From Trinickia acidisoli (lineage in GTDB: Bacteria; Pseudomonadota; Gammaproteobacteria; Burkholderiales; Burkholderiaceae), in contig NZ_JAFLRG010000002.1 in assembly GCF_017315725.1 (NCBI RefSeq), positions 620,001 to 684,000 of the forward strand: DNA of 64,000 nucleotides. Reading direction: 5' to 3'. How positions within the stretch are numbered: position 1 is the stretch's first letter; every line of letters begins with the position of its first letter. A program made the translations under genes and the position numbers. Positions 25,686-34,015 of the stretch are shown here, in pieces. The notes under the pieces are model-generated. The model did no database searches. It was given only the letters and a program-made list of their open reading frames with translations, and had not been told where the DNA came from.

Positions 25686-26260
25686 TTCGGAGCCTTCGTT
25701 TTGAGCACGACACAGGTCCGCAACCGATAGCATGTGCGGTCGACGGCACGGGCCGCGTGCATCATGTTCGCCGGGAAAACGATCGCGCGATTGGGGCGCG
25801 GAAGGCTCGCATAGACGATATCGCCGGTATGGTCGAACAGGACGGTCTCGCCGCACCAGGACGGCTGCCATTCCTCCAGCGGGTAGTACACCATCGTCCA
25901 ATAGCCGTCTTCCTTGCGATCCAAGTGCGGATTGCCGCCTACTCCGTAGGTGTGCGCGTTTGCATAAGCGCGTACGAGCGTATGCCCGCACATCGGCCCG
26001 CCCGAGGCGCGGGCCCAGAGCCGGTGCGCGATCGGGTGATCGACACGCGCTTCGATCGATTCCTCTTGCTTGCCGGTATTGCCGCCGTCGAAATCGACAT
26101 GCCAGTGGCTGCCTGGCATTTGCTTGCTCGATTTCCAACCGAACGTCCACGGCAGAGCATCCACTTCGTGAATGGTCCGCGCGGCTTCATCGGGTGCCAA
26201 AAAATCGTCGAAGCGCAGTATTTGATAGCTCTGTGGGCATTGCGTCGCGGTCATTGTCAT
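25682..26260 (-). CDS. 2-oxoglutarate/Fe(II)-dependent oxygenase
   Basis: A 192-residue enzyme of the prolyl-4-hydroxylase type. It shows the iron-binding facial triad as HLD near residue 112 and the distal histidine in MMHAAR near 167, plus the 2-oxoglutarate-binding arginine in CYRLRT. Such enzymes hydroxylate side chains of proteins or small molecules. It overlaps by ATGA both the gene upstream (ending 26257) and the DUF6817 gene downstream, and the three follow pilV2 on the same strand. It might modify the pilus tip protein; this is inference from the operon. Confidence 0.85.
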   Translation of the reverse strand: MTMTATQCPQSYQILRFDDFLAPDEAARTIHEVDALPWTFGWKSSKQMPGSHWHVDFDGGNTGKQEESIEARVDHPIAHRLWARASGGPMCGHTLVRAYANAHTYGVGGNPHLDRKEDGYWTMVYYPLEEWQPSWCGETVLFDHTGDIVYASLPRPNRAIVFPANMMHAARAVDRTCYRLRTCVVLKTKAPK

Positions 26261-26787
26261 CGCTCACCCCCATGCTCGGCCGCGATTTCGGCCGCTTCAA
26301 CTTCGGCATACGCGGCATCGAGTATCTCCAATGCGGCATCGCCGATCGCAATGCCGCGCGCTTCGCTGCGAGCCGTGACGATCGGATAGACGTCGGGCAT
26401 CTCGCCGCGCAAAGCCGCTTGCGCCTGCAAGATGCGTAACTGCATCGCAGCGGTCATCGTGTCGTCGACGGAGCGGGGAGCCACATGGCGTGGGATGCGC
26501 TGCTCGGCATCGGGGCTGACCGACTTCAACGCCAGTCGCTCGTCGATGAGCTGCTCTTCACTCACGACGATCCCGTTGCGGTGAAAGAAGCGGCTGCAGT
26601 TCATCGCGTGAAAGCCGGCGGGGAGGGCCGAATCGTCAACGTGCGCGCAGGCCATATCGCGCGGCAAAGCGAGGCGCTTGCCGTCGCTGGAAATGAGGAG
26701 GACTTCTGTTGGCACCGGTGCATTTTCCTCTTCCAAAGTCGCATACAGCACACGGTGCGATAGCGGATCAAGGTACAAGATTGGCAT
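26257..26787 (-). CDS. Hypothetical protein of the pilV2 operon
   Basis: A 176-residue soluble protein I cannot assign. The start at 26787 (MPILYLD) is chosen by sequence; an in-frame ATG at 26832 adds 15 residues, and neither has a strong ribosome binding site. It begins with a short beta segment and ends in a long helix (about residues 110-170) rich in Ala and Glu. It lies between pilV2 and the oxygenase, whose start it overlaps (ATGA). The layout (beta start, helical tail, next to a fibre gene) recalls tail-fibre assembly chaperones, but I see no convincing motif. Confidence 0.6.
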   Translation of the reverse strand: MPILYLDPLSHRVLYATLEEENAPVPTEVLLISSDGKRLALPRDMACAHVDDSALPAGFHAMNCSRFFHRNGIVVSEEQLIDERLALKSVSPDAEQRIPRHVAPRSVDDTMTAAMQLRILQAQAALRGEMPDVYPIVTARSEARGIAIGDAALEILDAAYAEVEAAEIAAEHGGER

Positions 26788-26906
26788 CGTGTTTTCTTTA
26801 GTCAGAACTTGAATCTCGAAAGAGTGAATCATTTCGATATAGCAAGAGAATGGTTGAAGCCAAAACGACAGTCATTACATGCATGCGCACTGATGGATCG
26901 AGCGTT

Positions 26907-28202
26907 TCATTCGTTGCCGTACTGGCATTGCGCGTCGACTTCCGCGGTAAGCCCGAGATTGTTTCCCGAGTACCAGTTGCCATTGGCGTCTTCCAACGAG
27001 ATCTGCACATACCACCATGTTCCTTCGTCGTTCAATCGATAGAGCGATGTTTCCCATGGAGGGTCGGCGGCGACATTGACCCCGGCAGTCTGCGGAACGA
27101 TCGTTGCGGTAGCCGTGCCGCCGGGCCCGCAATTCGGCTTGCCCACGCCCCAACCATCCTCGTAACCCAGGTATTTCTGAGTCGTATAGACGTTGCCGAT
27201 CAGTTGACTGACCGACACCCAATTACCATTCACATTGCAGATCCACATTTGGTTGTTGCCACGCATCGTCGCTTGGCCCCACGAGCAATTGTTAGCCGTC
27301 GTGTTGAAGTTCATGGTCGGCGCGCTAACGGTGCCGATAGCAGTGATGTTGTTCACTTCGTCGATGCTCGCCGCCCCCGAGCCGTCCTGCGTCTGAACGT
27401 AGAACCCTCCCGATTGGCGTACCGCCGTATTCGCACTATCGCCATAAAATTGCGTCGAGCCGACGTTGAGGCTGCCATTCGGCCCGCCGGCAAGATTGGC
27501 TTGTGTCGCGTTGATCGTCGCCACGCCGTTGATGTTGTGCGGCGTGTCAGTCGTATCAGTAAGACTCAGGTCCGTTTGCATGGCATTCAGTTGCGGCTGC
27601 CCCGCAACGGCGACTCGGTACAAATAGCCGTTATTCGAAGGCGTGCCGATGAAATCGAGCAACGAGGCCAAATGTCCTGCGCCGGGATTCGCGTAGTTCG
27701 TCATCGCCACTTTCCATCCCCCATAGGCGCCATTGGCATTGCTCGGGCTCATCGTGGCGTCGCCTGCTTGGTTCGCATAGGGAATGAAACCTCCCTGGGC
27801 ACCGACCTGCGCGGCGATTTGCACGAGCTCCCGCACGTTCGATATGGCATTGCCGCCTTGCGATGTCACGAGCGATTGCAAGTGGCCGCCGGCTGCCAGC
27901 AAGACCTGCAGTTCCCACGTTTGCCCGAACGGATTCGTCGCGGCAAAGCCCGGAGGCAGATAATTTGACGCAATCAACATCGCAGTCGTGATTGTCACCG
28001 GCGTGGTGGTCGTCGCCGATGCGGCGATGGTCGTACCGTTGTCCTGCACGTACTGCACCGCGGCTTTATCGAACGTGAGCATCTCGCTCGCCGTGGCGGC
28101 GGCCTGCACGTTCGTGACACCGACCTTGCCCCAGGTCACGAAGCCCACCACACCCATCATCGATAGGACCAGGGCGACTGTATACGCGACGATCGAATCC
28201 AT
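26907..28202 (-). CDS. pilV: PilV-like minor pilin / tip adhesin (copy 2)
   Basis: A 431-residue paralogue of the gene at 15740-17056. The N-terminal two thirds align well (ALVLSMMGV, GVTNVQAAATASEM, ATNPFGQTW, PYANQAGDATM, GHLASLLDF), then the C-terminus differs completely after the segment C-N-V-N-G-N-W-V-S (27213-27239), which sits at the place of the sfx-like site in copy 1. The last 90 residues form a separate Trp/Tyr-rich domain with two cysteines. AAGGA precedes the ATG. As in copy 1 there is no prepilin leader. It follows pilM by 9 bases in the thin-pilus operon. Confidence 0.82.
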   Translation of the reverse strand: MDSIVAYTVALVLSMMGVVGFVTWGKVGVTNVQAAATASEMLTFDKAAVQYVQDNGTTIAASATTTTPVTITTAMLIASNYLPPGFAATNPFGQTWELQVLLAAGGHLQSLVTSQGGNAISNVRELVQIAAQVGAQGGFIPYANQAGDATMSPSNANGAYGGWKVAMTNYANPGAGHLASLLDFIGTPSNNGYLYRVAVAGQPQLNAMQTDLSLTDTTDTPHNINGVATINATQANLAGGPNGSLNVGSTQFYGDSANTAVRQSGGFYVQTQDGSGAASIDEVNNITAIGTVSAPTMNFNTTANNCSWGQATMRGNNQMWICNVNGNWVSVSQLIGNVYTTQKYLGYEDGWGVGKPNCGPGGTATATIVPQTAGVNVAADPPWETSLYRLNDEGTWWYVQISLEDANGNWYSGNNLGLTAEVDAQCQYGNE

Positions 28203-28211
28203 GAGCAGTCC

Positions 28212-28691
28212 TTATGGATTTACCTGGAACCATGCGAGCAATGAACCGGCCGGGATCGTGGCTGGTATCGCGGAAGGCTGACCGCTGACGATGCCCACAG
28301 CCCGGCCAGACCTCGGCACCAAAAACCATGCGGCGCTCGAATCGCTGTCGGTCATGACCTGTCCGGCCTCACCGCTCACTGCGGGAGCATAGGCATAGAC
28401 GTTGCGGGTCCCACCGCCAGCCGATGTCGTCATGCAGACGGCGTTGGCCGGCGTCGTGACGCCGGTCGGCAAGGTGACGGTTATCGACGAACTGATCATG
28501 CCCGCCGTAGCGGTCGCGGTATCCAGACACGCCGCGCCGAATACCTCCGCTTGCTGAGCGGAGACGGTCGCGACGTTGACCATCTGCCCGGGCTTGCCTG
28601 CTCCCGGCACCGCTTGAGCCCATTGATTGAACTCCATCGCCATGCCGAGGTAAAAGAGCACCACCATCACGGGGAGGACAAGAAAGGCCAT
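28212..28691 (-). CDS. pilM: PilM-like thin pilus protein
   Basis: A 159-residue protein with an N-terminal membrane segment (MAFLVLPVMVVLFYLGMAM) and a small extracytoplasmic domain with cysteines (ACLDT, AVCMT), resembling PilM of IncI1 thin pili (about 145 residues). Its role there is not well defined, but it is required in the pil operon. GGAG precedes the ATG, which directly follows the ATPase stop (TAGATG), so it is co-translated with the pilus genes. Confidence 0.7.
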   Translation of the reverse strand: MAFLVLPVMVVLFYLGMAMEFNQWAQAVPGAGKPGQMVNVATVSAQQAEVFGAACLDTATATAGMISSSITVTLPTGVTTPANAVCMTTSAGGGTRNVYAYAPAVSGEAGQVMTDSDSSAAWFLVPRSGRAVGIVSGQPSAIPATIPAGSLLAWFQVNP

Positions 28692-29750
28692 CTACAGTCT
28701 CCCCGACTCAGTCAATGCGGCGGCGATGCGGCGCTGACGGTCGATCTCCGACGATAGTTGCGAGAAGTCGCCTTTGCGCAACGTGGCACGTATAGCCGTC
28801 TCGTTCGTTGCGCTGGCAACGACGAGCGGCGTCACCGTTAGAATCCGGCGCTCCACGCCACCATAGTTCGTGATCCTCATGCTTTGATGAATGACCGCAC
28901 TCAACGCATCGGCCATAAAGCCCTGTTCGAGGCCCGATTCGCGAACCATGTTCTTCATGCGCTCGAGCGCGGTTTGCACATCGTTGGCATGCAGCGTCGA
29001 CGAAACGAGGTGGCCGCTCGTTCCCGCGAGCACTGCCTGCGCAGCCGCCTCTCGCGTTCGGATCTCGCCGAGCATGATCAAGTTGGGGGCGGCTCTCAGC
29101 AGTCGATGGATGGTCGGGCCGAAGTCGGAATCGTTCTGAACTTCGGTCTGATAACAGGTGCCGACGACGGTACCTGAGCCGTGCCGGCCCTGGAGTACGA
29201 TCTCGACGGGGTTCTCGATGGTGCATGCCGTGCCGCCGTATCGCCGTAGCCGCTCGATCATCCACGATGCCTGGCTCATCGATTTGCCGTCGCCGGTAGC
29301 ACCGGTCCACAGCACGAGGCCGCCGCGCGAAAACGCCTCTGAAAGTAAAGCTTCCAGTAGTCTCGGCGGATATCCGAGCTTGCCGTATTCGATCGGTCTG
29401 TCGAGCAGCCGGCGACAGATGTAGACGTCGCCTTCGAGCGTTTCGATGCGTTGAACGCGCAGGCCGATACCTTCCCACTCGGCCCGGAAGTCGAGCCCGG
29501 TGCGATGCTCCTGCAGGCGTCGGCGCAACGAGAGCGATTCATCGAGCGAGCGTTGGTCCAGCACACGCCGCTCTCTGTCGCTCGGGCTGTTCTTGAACCA
29601 CGCTCCATCCGGCTCGAGGTACAAGTCCGAGAACGGGAGCGCCTTCAATGGCAGACCGTCCACCGATTGGTCGTGATTCATCCATGGCTCCCCCGGACGT
29701 TGTCCGGGCCAATCGAACGCATTGGAGGTGACGTCGAAGGCATCGATCAT
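28692..29750 (-). CDS. PilT/GspE-type secretion ATPase
   Basis: A 352-residue hexameric-type ATPase with Walker A GATGDGKS at about residue 165, an Asp-box-like CTIENPVE, Walker B segment NLIMLGEIRT and His-box STLHAND. It lacks the four-cysteine zinc site of PilB/GspE, so it resembles PilT or the DotB/TraJ ATPases of type IVB systems rather than the pilus polymerase. The ATG at 29750 overlaps the pilin stop (ATGA). It is either a pilus retraction motor or the type IVB ATPase; the sequence alone does not decide, so no symbol is given. Confidence 0.82.
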   Translation of the reverse strand: MIDAFDVTSNAFDWPGQRPGEPWMNHDQSVDGLPLKALPFSDLYLEPDGAWFKNSPSDRERRVLDQRSLDESLSLRRRLQEHRTGLDFRAEWEGIGLRVQRIETLEGDVYICRRLLDRPIEYGKLGYPPRLLEALLSEAFSRGGLVLWTGATGDGKSMSQASWMIERLRRYGGTACTIENPVEIVLQGRHGSGTVVGTCYQTEVQNDSDFGPTIHRLLRAAPNLIMLGEIRTREAAAQAVLAGTSGHLVSSTLHANDVQTALERMKNMVRESGLEQGFMADALSAVIHQSMRITNYGGVERRILTVTPLVVASATNETAIRATLRKGDFSQLSSEIDRQRRIAAALTESGRL

Positions 29751-30247
29751 TGAAAGGTCAGTACGATCCCGAGCCCGGCGTTGCAGGCGGTGGCCGCGGA
29801 TACTGCGTCCGGCTGGGTGGCCTGCGTAAACGTGGTGCCGCCCACTACCAGTGTCACGTAGTCTTTCAGGCTCGTGACGACAGTTGAACATTGTTCAATC
29901 GTTTCCGAGCCGGCGCCGCCGAAAGCGATCGTGCCTTCGGTAGCGCTGCCGGCGTTGCCGAGCGTCACGGCATTGCCCCAGGCATCGGTAACGCCGGCGA
30001 CACGCACCATGTCGCTCGGGATGATGCCCGCGTTTTCCAATGCGGTGGCATTGCCCGTCAGGAAATTCGTGTAGCCGTTGTTGTTTTGCGAGAACTGCGA
30101 TCGCGCGTTGGTGACGAGTTGCGTGATGTCGGTGGTGACGGTACTGCTCTTGCTGGCTGCGAACGCCTTGTAGCCGGCAAGGCCCACGCCGGCCAGCGCC
30201 AGCAGTCCGAGCACGATCGCGACGACCCGGCCTAGAATCCCATCCAT
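29747..30247 (-). CDS. pilS: PilS-like major pilin
   Basis: The likely shaft subunit of the thin pilus. It has 166 residues: a hydrophobic helix (about 5-30), then a globular domain with TTDITQLVTNARSQF and two C-terminal cysteines (EQCSTV, ATACNAG), matching IncI1/type IVb pilins. The frame starts almost at the hydrophobic helix (MDGILGRVV), with no leader and no prepilin cleavage site; GGGAG upstream supports this ATG. It lies between pilR and the ATPase, overlapping the latter by ATGA. Confidence 0.8.
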   Translation of the reverse strand: MDGILGRVVAIVLGLLALAGVGLAGYKAFAASKSSTVTTDITQLVTNARSQFSQNNNGYTNFLTGNATALENAGIIPSDMVRVAGVTDAWGNAVTLGNAGSATEGTIAFGGAGSETIEQCSTVVTSLKDYVTLVVGGTTFTQATQPDAVSAATACNAGLGIVLTFQ

Positions 30248-30283
30248 GAATAATCTCCCATAGCGTTAAAGGTCAAACACAAC

Positions 30284-31339
30284 TCACATCGTTCCCATCG
30301 AGGAAGATAGGATCGAAGAAATCTCATTGGTGCCGAGCTGCAGCACGAAGAAGGCAAAGAACATCAAGCCGGAAAAGAACGCTGAAATCAGCACGCCTTT
30401 GAACATCAACTTTCTTTCCAGCGTTTCGGCGTATTGCCGCGCGACGACTTCCATCTTCTCCGGGAAATCCGGATAACCGACATAGGCGCCGATCTCGTCG
30501 ATGAGATCGAGCGAAGGAAACTCATAGCCCGAGCGCCGCATCGCCGCATCCATCTTCAAGCCGTTCTTCAAGCCGCCGAATATCGGCCGCAGCCGGGATG
30601 CTTGCCAGGGCGTCGACGTCAGGATCTGACTGGTCAGCGCTTCGGTATCGGATACGCCCGCGCGCAACAGTGCGGCAAACGAAAGCAGCCATGCAAAGCC
30701 TACGATCTCGCGATAAACGGAAAACGCCATCACGTATTTATCGAATAAGGCTCGCCCCGGCATCGCTTGATGGCCCGTCCATCGGGGTAACGACCACCAG
30801 GTCAGCGCCGCACAGATGATTAGGAGTGCAAACAATATTGGTCCCGTCCAGCCGACAGCGAACTGGCCCATGACATACAAGGCATAGGCCCAACCGGTCC
30901 ACTTGCTCAATGGCACCGCGGCCGTGAACTGCGGGACGATGTAATCGCCGATCACGAAGAGCACCGCATACAAGGAAAATAGATACATCATGGGGGCGAA
31001 GAAGCTGGCCTGAAGCTTTCGCCGCATGCGCGCGGTTCGCTCGCGAACGTCGAGGATGAGGCGCATCGCATTGGAGAGTTGGCCGGTTTTCTCTCCGGAA
31101 GCGAGCACGCCGCGTTCGAGGTCGGTCAGGCTGCCGATCATCGCTTGAATGAGCGTTTCACCGTCGATAACCTTGCGCCATACGCGGTGTGCGGCCTCCG
31201 CCGCGTGCGTTCGTCCGCGGCGATTGAGCCGGTCACGATAATCGGCGAGGATCTCTGTGAGCGTACGGCCGTTGTCGAGCTGGTTGGACGCCTGCTCATA
31301 CAGCCTTTTGCGCGATGACCAGGACAAGCGCGAACTCAT
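30284..31339 (-). CDS. pilR: PilR/GspF-type inner-membrane platform protein
   Basis: A 351-residue polytopic protein of the type II secretion F family, the membrane platform on which the pilus ATPase works. Two repeated helical cytosolic domains flank membrane segments at about 125-150, 160-185 and 320-345; the marker GVLASGEKTGQLSNAM lies in the first domain. GGAGG precedes the ATG at 31339, which overlaps the pilQ' stop. The length agrees with PilR of IncI1 thin pili (about 365). Confidence 0.85.
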   Translation of the reverse strand: MSSRLSWSSRKRLYEQASNQLDNGRTLTEILADYRDRLNRRGRTHAAEAAHRVWRKVIDGETLIQAMIGSLTDLERGVLASGEKTGQLSNAMRLILDVRERTARMRRKLQASFFAPMMYLFSLYAVLFVIGDYIVPQFTAAVPLSKWTGWAYALYVMGQFAVGWTGPILFALLIICAALTWWSLPRWTGHQAMPGRALFDKYVMAFSVYREIVGFAWLLSFAALLRAGVSDTEALTSQILTSTPWQASRLRPIFGGLKNGLKMDAAMRRSGYEFPSLDLIDEIGAYVGYPDFPEKMEVVARQYAETLERKLMFKGVLISAFFSGLMFFAFFVLQLGTNEISSILSSSMGTM

Positions 31340-32241
31340 AGTTCCTCCGTCTTTGCGTCGAGTTTGTGTACATTTCGATGAACGTCGAGCGGATCGACAT
31401 AGCCGGCGAGGACCAGATCGATCGCGTTGGCGAGCATCGATTTGTCGGAGCCTTCCTTGCGGCGATGATTGCGCCGGGCGACGAGCAGGCCGTGCGTGAG
31501 GAAGTCGCTCATGAATGCTTCATCGGTGATGACGATTTCGGCGACGGCTTGCCGCCCGCTGATCTTGTCGCCGTGGCAAGTTGCGCAGCCGAGGCCTCGC
31601 ACGCGCACTCTCGACATGTCGCCCCACGTACGCAGCGCATCGACCATGTAGGCAGGCAGCGCGTCGCGGGCTTGATGCAGCGGAACGCTGCAATGAGGGC
31701 AAAGCACCGGCACCACACGCTGCGCGACCATGCCGACGATCAACTCGTGATCGCAGATTTGCGAGCGGGCCAGGCGTTCGCGGTCGAGCATTTCCAGGCG
31801 AGGGATCGATTTGTAGGCGTCGGTGACGTGCAACGTCGTCCAGACGAAGTGCCCGGTCATGGCGGCTTGAAGGGCTGCGACGGCTTCGTCGGCCGCGCGG
31901 ATTTCGCCGAGCAGGACGATGTCGGGGTCCATCCGCAGCGTCATGCGTACCATGTCGCGAAAGTCTTCGCCGTTGGCGGCCAATGCGATGGCCCAGGGCT
32001 GCGGATATTCGGGCGGATCCTCGATCGTGATCTGCCGTGCCTCCGGAAAGATCTGCGCCTGGTACTTCATGAGCTTGAATAGTGTCGTCGTTTTACCGCT
32101 GCCGGTCGGGCCCGTCACGATGACGACGCCCATCGGTAAACGGACGAGTCGTTCGCATAGATCGAGTTGCCGCGCCGTCAGGCAAGAGCGCAACGGGGGC
32201 GACGGGTAGCGGGAGCCCGCCCGCCACTTCGCTCGTCGCAC
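31336..32241 (-). pseudogene. pilQ: PilQ-type pilus ATPase, N-terminal half missing
   Basis: The C-terminal part of a GspE/PilQ ATPase that powers pilus assembly. It has Walker A GPTGSGKTTT, Asp box ITIEDPPEY, Walker B DIVLLGEIR, His box TTLHVTDA and the zinc-binding pair CPHC and CATC. Recognisable homology starts only at about residue 24 (TARQLDLCERLV); a full protein would have about 200 more residues at the N-terminus. The gene meets a similarly truncated dotA head to head at about 32200. The part present looks undamaged and still overlaps pilR by ATGA, so the break may be recent. Confidence 0.78.
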
Positions 32242-32256
32242 CGTTCGTCATCGCAA
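32190..32256. other. Rearrangement breakpoint between pilQ' and dotA'
   Basis: To the left, homology to pilQ (minus strand) ends near 32185; to the right, homology to dotA/traY (plus strand) begins near 32215. Both genes lack their 5' parts and point away from the junction. No insertion sequence, inverted repeat or target duplication is visible in the roughly 60 bases between them. Confidence 0.65.
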
Positions 32257-32894
32257 TGGCGGTCACCTTGCTGTTTTTCGGCGTGACGCTGTCCGTCTAT
32301 TTGCCGATGTTGCCGTTCATCGTTTGGTTCGGCGGCGTTGTGTCGTGGTTCATGGTGGTGGCGGAGGCGATGGTGGCATCGCCACTATGGGCGATGACGC
32401 ACCTCGATGGCGACGGCGAAGGTCTCGGGCAGCGCACGCAGCACGGTTATGTGTTCTTGTTGAACGTGATGCTGCGTCCGGTGGTCATGGTGTTCGGCTT
32501 TTTGCTGGCAGGCGCAAGCGTGATCGTGCTCGGCGGCTTGCTCAATACGATGTTCGGCGTGGCGATGGCGAACGCTCAGTTCGGCTCGACGGCTGGAATT
32601 GCCACCCTCATGGGCTTCGTCGTTCTTTACGTGGGCATGTGCCAGACGCTGTGCAATTCGGCATTCAGCCTCGTGCACGTGCTGCCCGATAATCTGTTCT
32701 CGTGGATCGGCGCGCAGATGGCGTCGGCGCGTACCGGGTTCGGCGAAGGGGTCAAGCAAGGTTTCGACACGCAGATGAACCAAGGCAGCGGCGACGGTCA
32801 TTCGCTGGCGGGCACGGCGCGAAGCGGTAGGGGGGCGGGTTCTTCGACTTCGCCGGGAACTGGGCCGGCGCGAGTCGGTGCGCCCGGCGAATGA
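32256..32894 (+). pseudogene. DotA/TraY family protein, only the C-terminal part
   Basis: About 213 residues matching the end of DotA/TraY, the polytopic inner-membrane protein of type IVB systems. The marker is YLPMLPFIVWFGGVVSW, followed by two or three more membrane segments (about 65-90, 105-130) and a Gly/Ser-rich tail. TraY of IncI1 has about 745 residues and DotA about 1050, so more than two thirds is missing. The frame is open for a further 15-20 codons of plausible homology upstream of the ATG given here. There is no promoter or ribosome binding site of its own. Confidence 0.75.
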
Positions 32895-32954
32895 TGGATG
32901 CGGCAGATGCAATAGGCGAAAAGCGCGCCTGCTTGCTCCTCTGCAGCGCCCCGC

Positions 32955-33860
32955 CTACGTTTGCCGCCCCCGCCTCGTCAAATGATCGACGAGCCGCTGC
33001 GCGGCCGGCTGCAATGCTTCGTAGTCCTTAAAACAAATCGCGAATCGTCGCGCGGCCCAATCATCGGTCAGCGGCACGACTTTCATGTCGAAGATTTGCG
33101 CATAGGTGCGACCGACTTCGGCCGGCACGACGCTGATGCCGAGATTGGCCGCCACCAATCGGAACGTCGCATCGAACGTCGAGACGATCATGCGATATGA
33201 CACGCTGCGCCCGATCGCCGTCGCGGCGCGCCGCAGCATCGTATGCACGGCCGTGGAAGGCGGCATACCCACGTGCTCGAAATCGAGCGTTTGTTCGAGC
33301 GAGAGCGAGGCATGACGCGCCAGCGGATGGTCGGGATGCACGGCCAGCGCGAGGTGGTCTTGCCCATAGGGGCAATGCGTTAGCCCTTGTAGGTCGAGGT
33401 TGTCCCAGCACACACCGATCGACGTTTCGCCGTCGCGCACGCGACGAACGATTTCGAGCGAAATGTGTTCCTCGACGCTGACCTTGACGTTCTCGTGCTC
33501 GGGCTGCCGCATGAACGCGGCGATATCGTCGAGCAGTGTCTCGGCGATAGCCGATGCGGAAGCGCACACTGTCACGCTGCCGACTAGCCCACGTTTGAAC
33601 CCGGCGACGTCGGTGACGATCCGCTCCATCGTAAACAGCGCGCTACGCGCATGCTCGAGCAGAACGATGCCCGCCGGTGTCGGCTGCGCGCCTCGGCGCG
33701 CTCGCACGAGCAAGGGCACACCCAGATCGCTTTCGAGCTGCGCAATGCGCTTGCTGATTGCCGACGGCTCGATATGCATTTCTTCGGCGGCGCGCGCCAT
33801 ATTGCGGTGATCGCACACGGCTACGAACAGGCGCAGTGTTTTAAGGTCGATGTCGCGCAT
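32955..33860 (-). CDS. LysR-family transcriptional regulator
   Basis: A 301-residue regulator with the N-terminal winged helix (TLRLFVAVCDHRNMARAAEE, then PSAISKRIAQLE) and a periplasmic-binding-like ligand domain. It is divergent from the HMG-CoA lyase and CoA-transferase genes, which start 156 bases away, and most likely controls them in response to a CoA or organic acid metabolite. First gene of the right flank after the island. Confidence 0.9.
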   Translation of the reverse strand: MRDIDLKTLRLFVAVCDHRNMARAAEEMHIEPSAISKRIAQLESDLGVPLLVRARRGAQPTPAGIVLLEHARSALFTMERIVTDVAGFKRGLVGSVTVCASASAIAETLLDDIAAFMRQPEHENVKVSVEEHISLEIVRRVRDGETSIGVCWDNLDLQGLTHCPYGQDHLALAVHPDHPLARHASLSLEQTLDFEHVGMPPSTAVHTMLRRAATAIGRSVSYRMIVSTFDATFRLVAANLGISVVPAEVGRTYAQIFDMKVVPLTDDWAARRFAICFKDYEALQPAAQRLVDHLTRRGRQT

Positions 33861-34015
33861 CGGATGCTCGGCTCGGTGTGGTAGGTTTTATGGGTTTCCG
33901 ATCAGGAATGCTTCCGCTTCCAAAATAACGCTTGATGGTTTGGCGGGAATGTCTAAAGTTAGCAAGCGGAGAGCCGGCGCGCAAGCCGTCGGCCGCCAAA
34001 CAGGAGACAGGGTTC

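Noticed and set aside
3871..32894. Prophage or contractile injection system
   Set aside because: No capsid, terminase, sheath, baseplate or spike gene is seen; the ATPases, platform protein and coupling proteins are of pilus and type IVB kind.
3780..32960. Direct repeats (att sites) at the island edges
   Set aside because: I compared the sequence around 3780-3870 with 32880-32960 and found only a short, imperfect similarity that could be chance; no tRNA gene is next to either edge.
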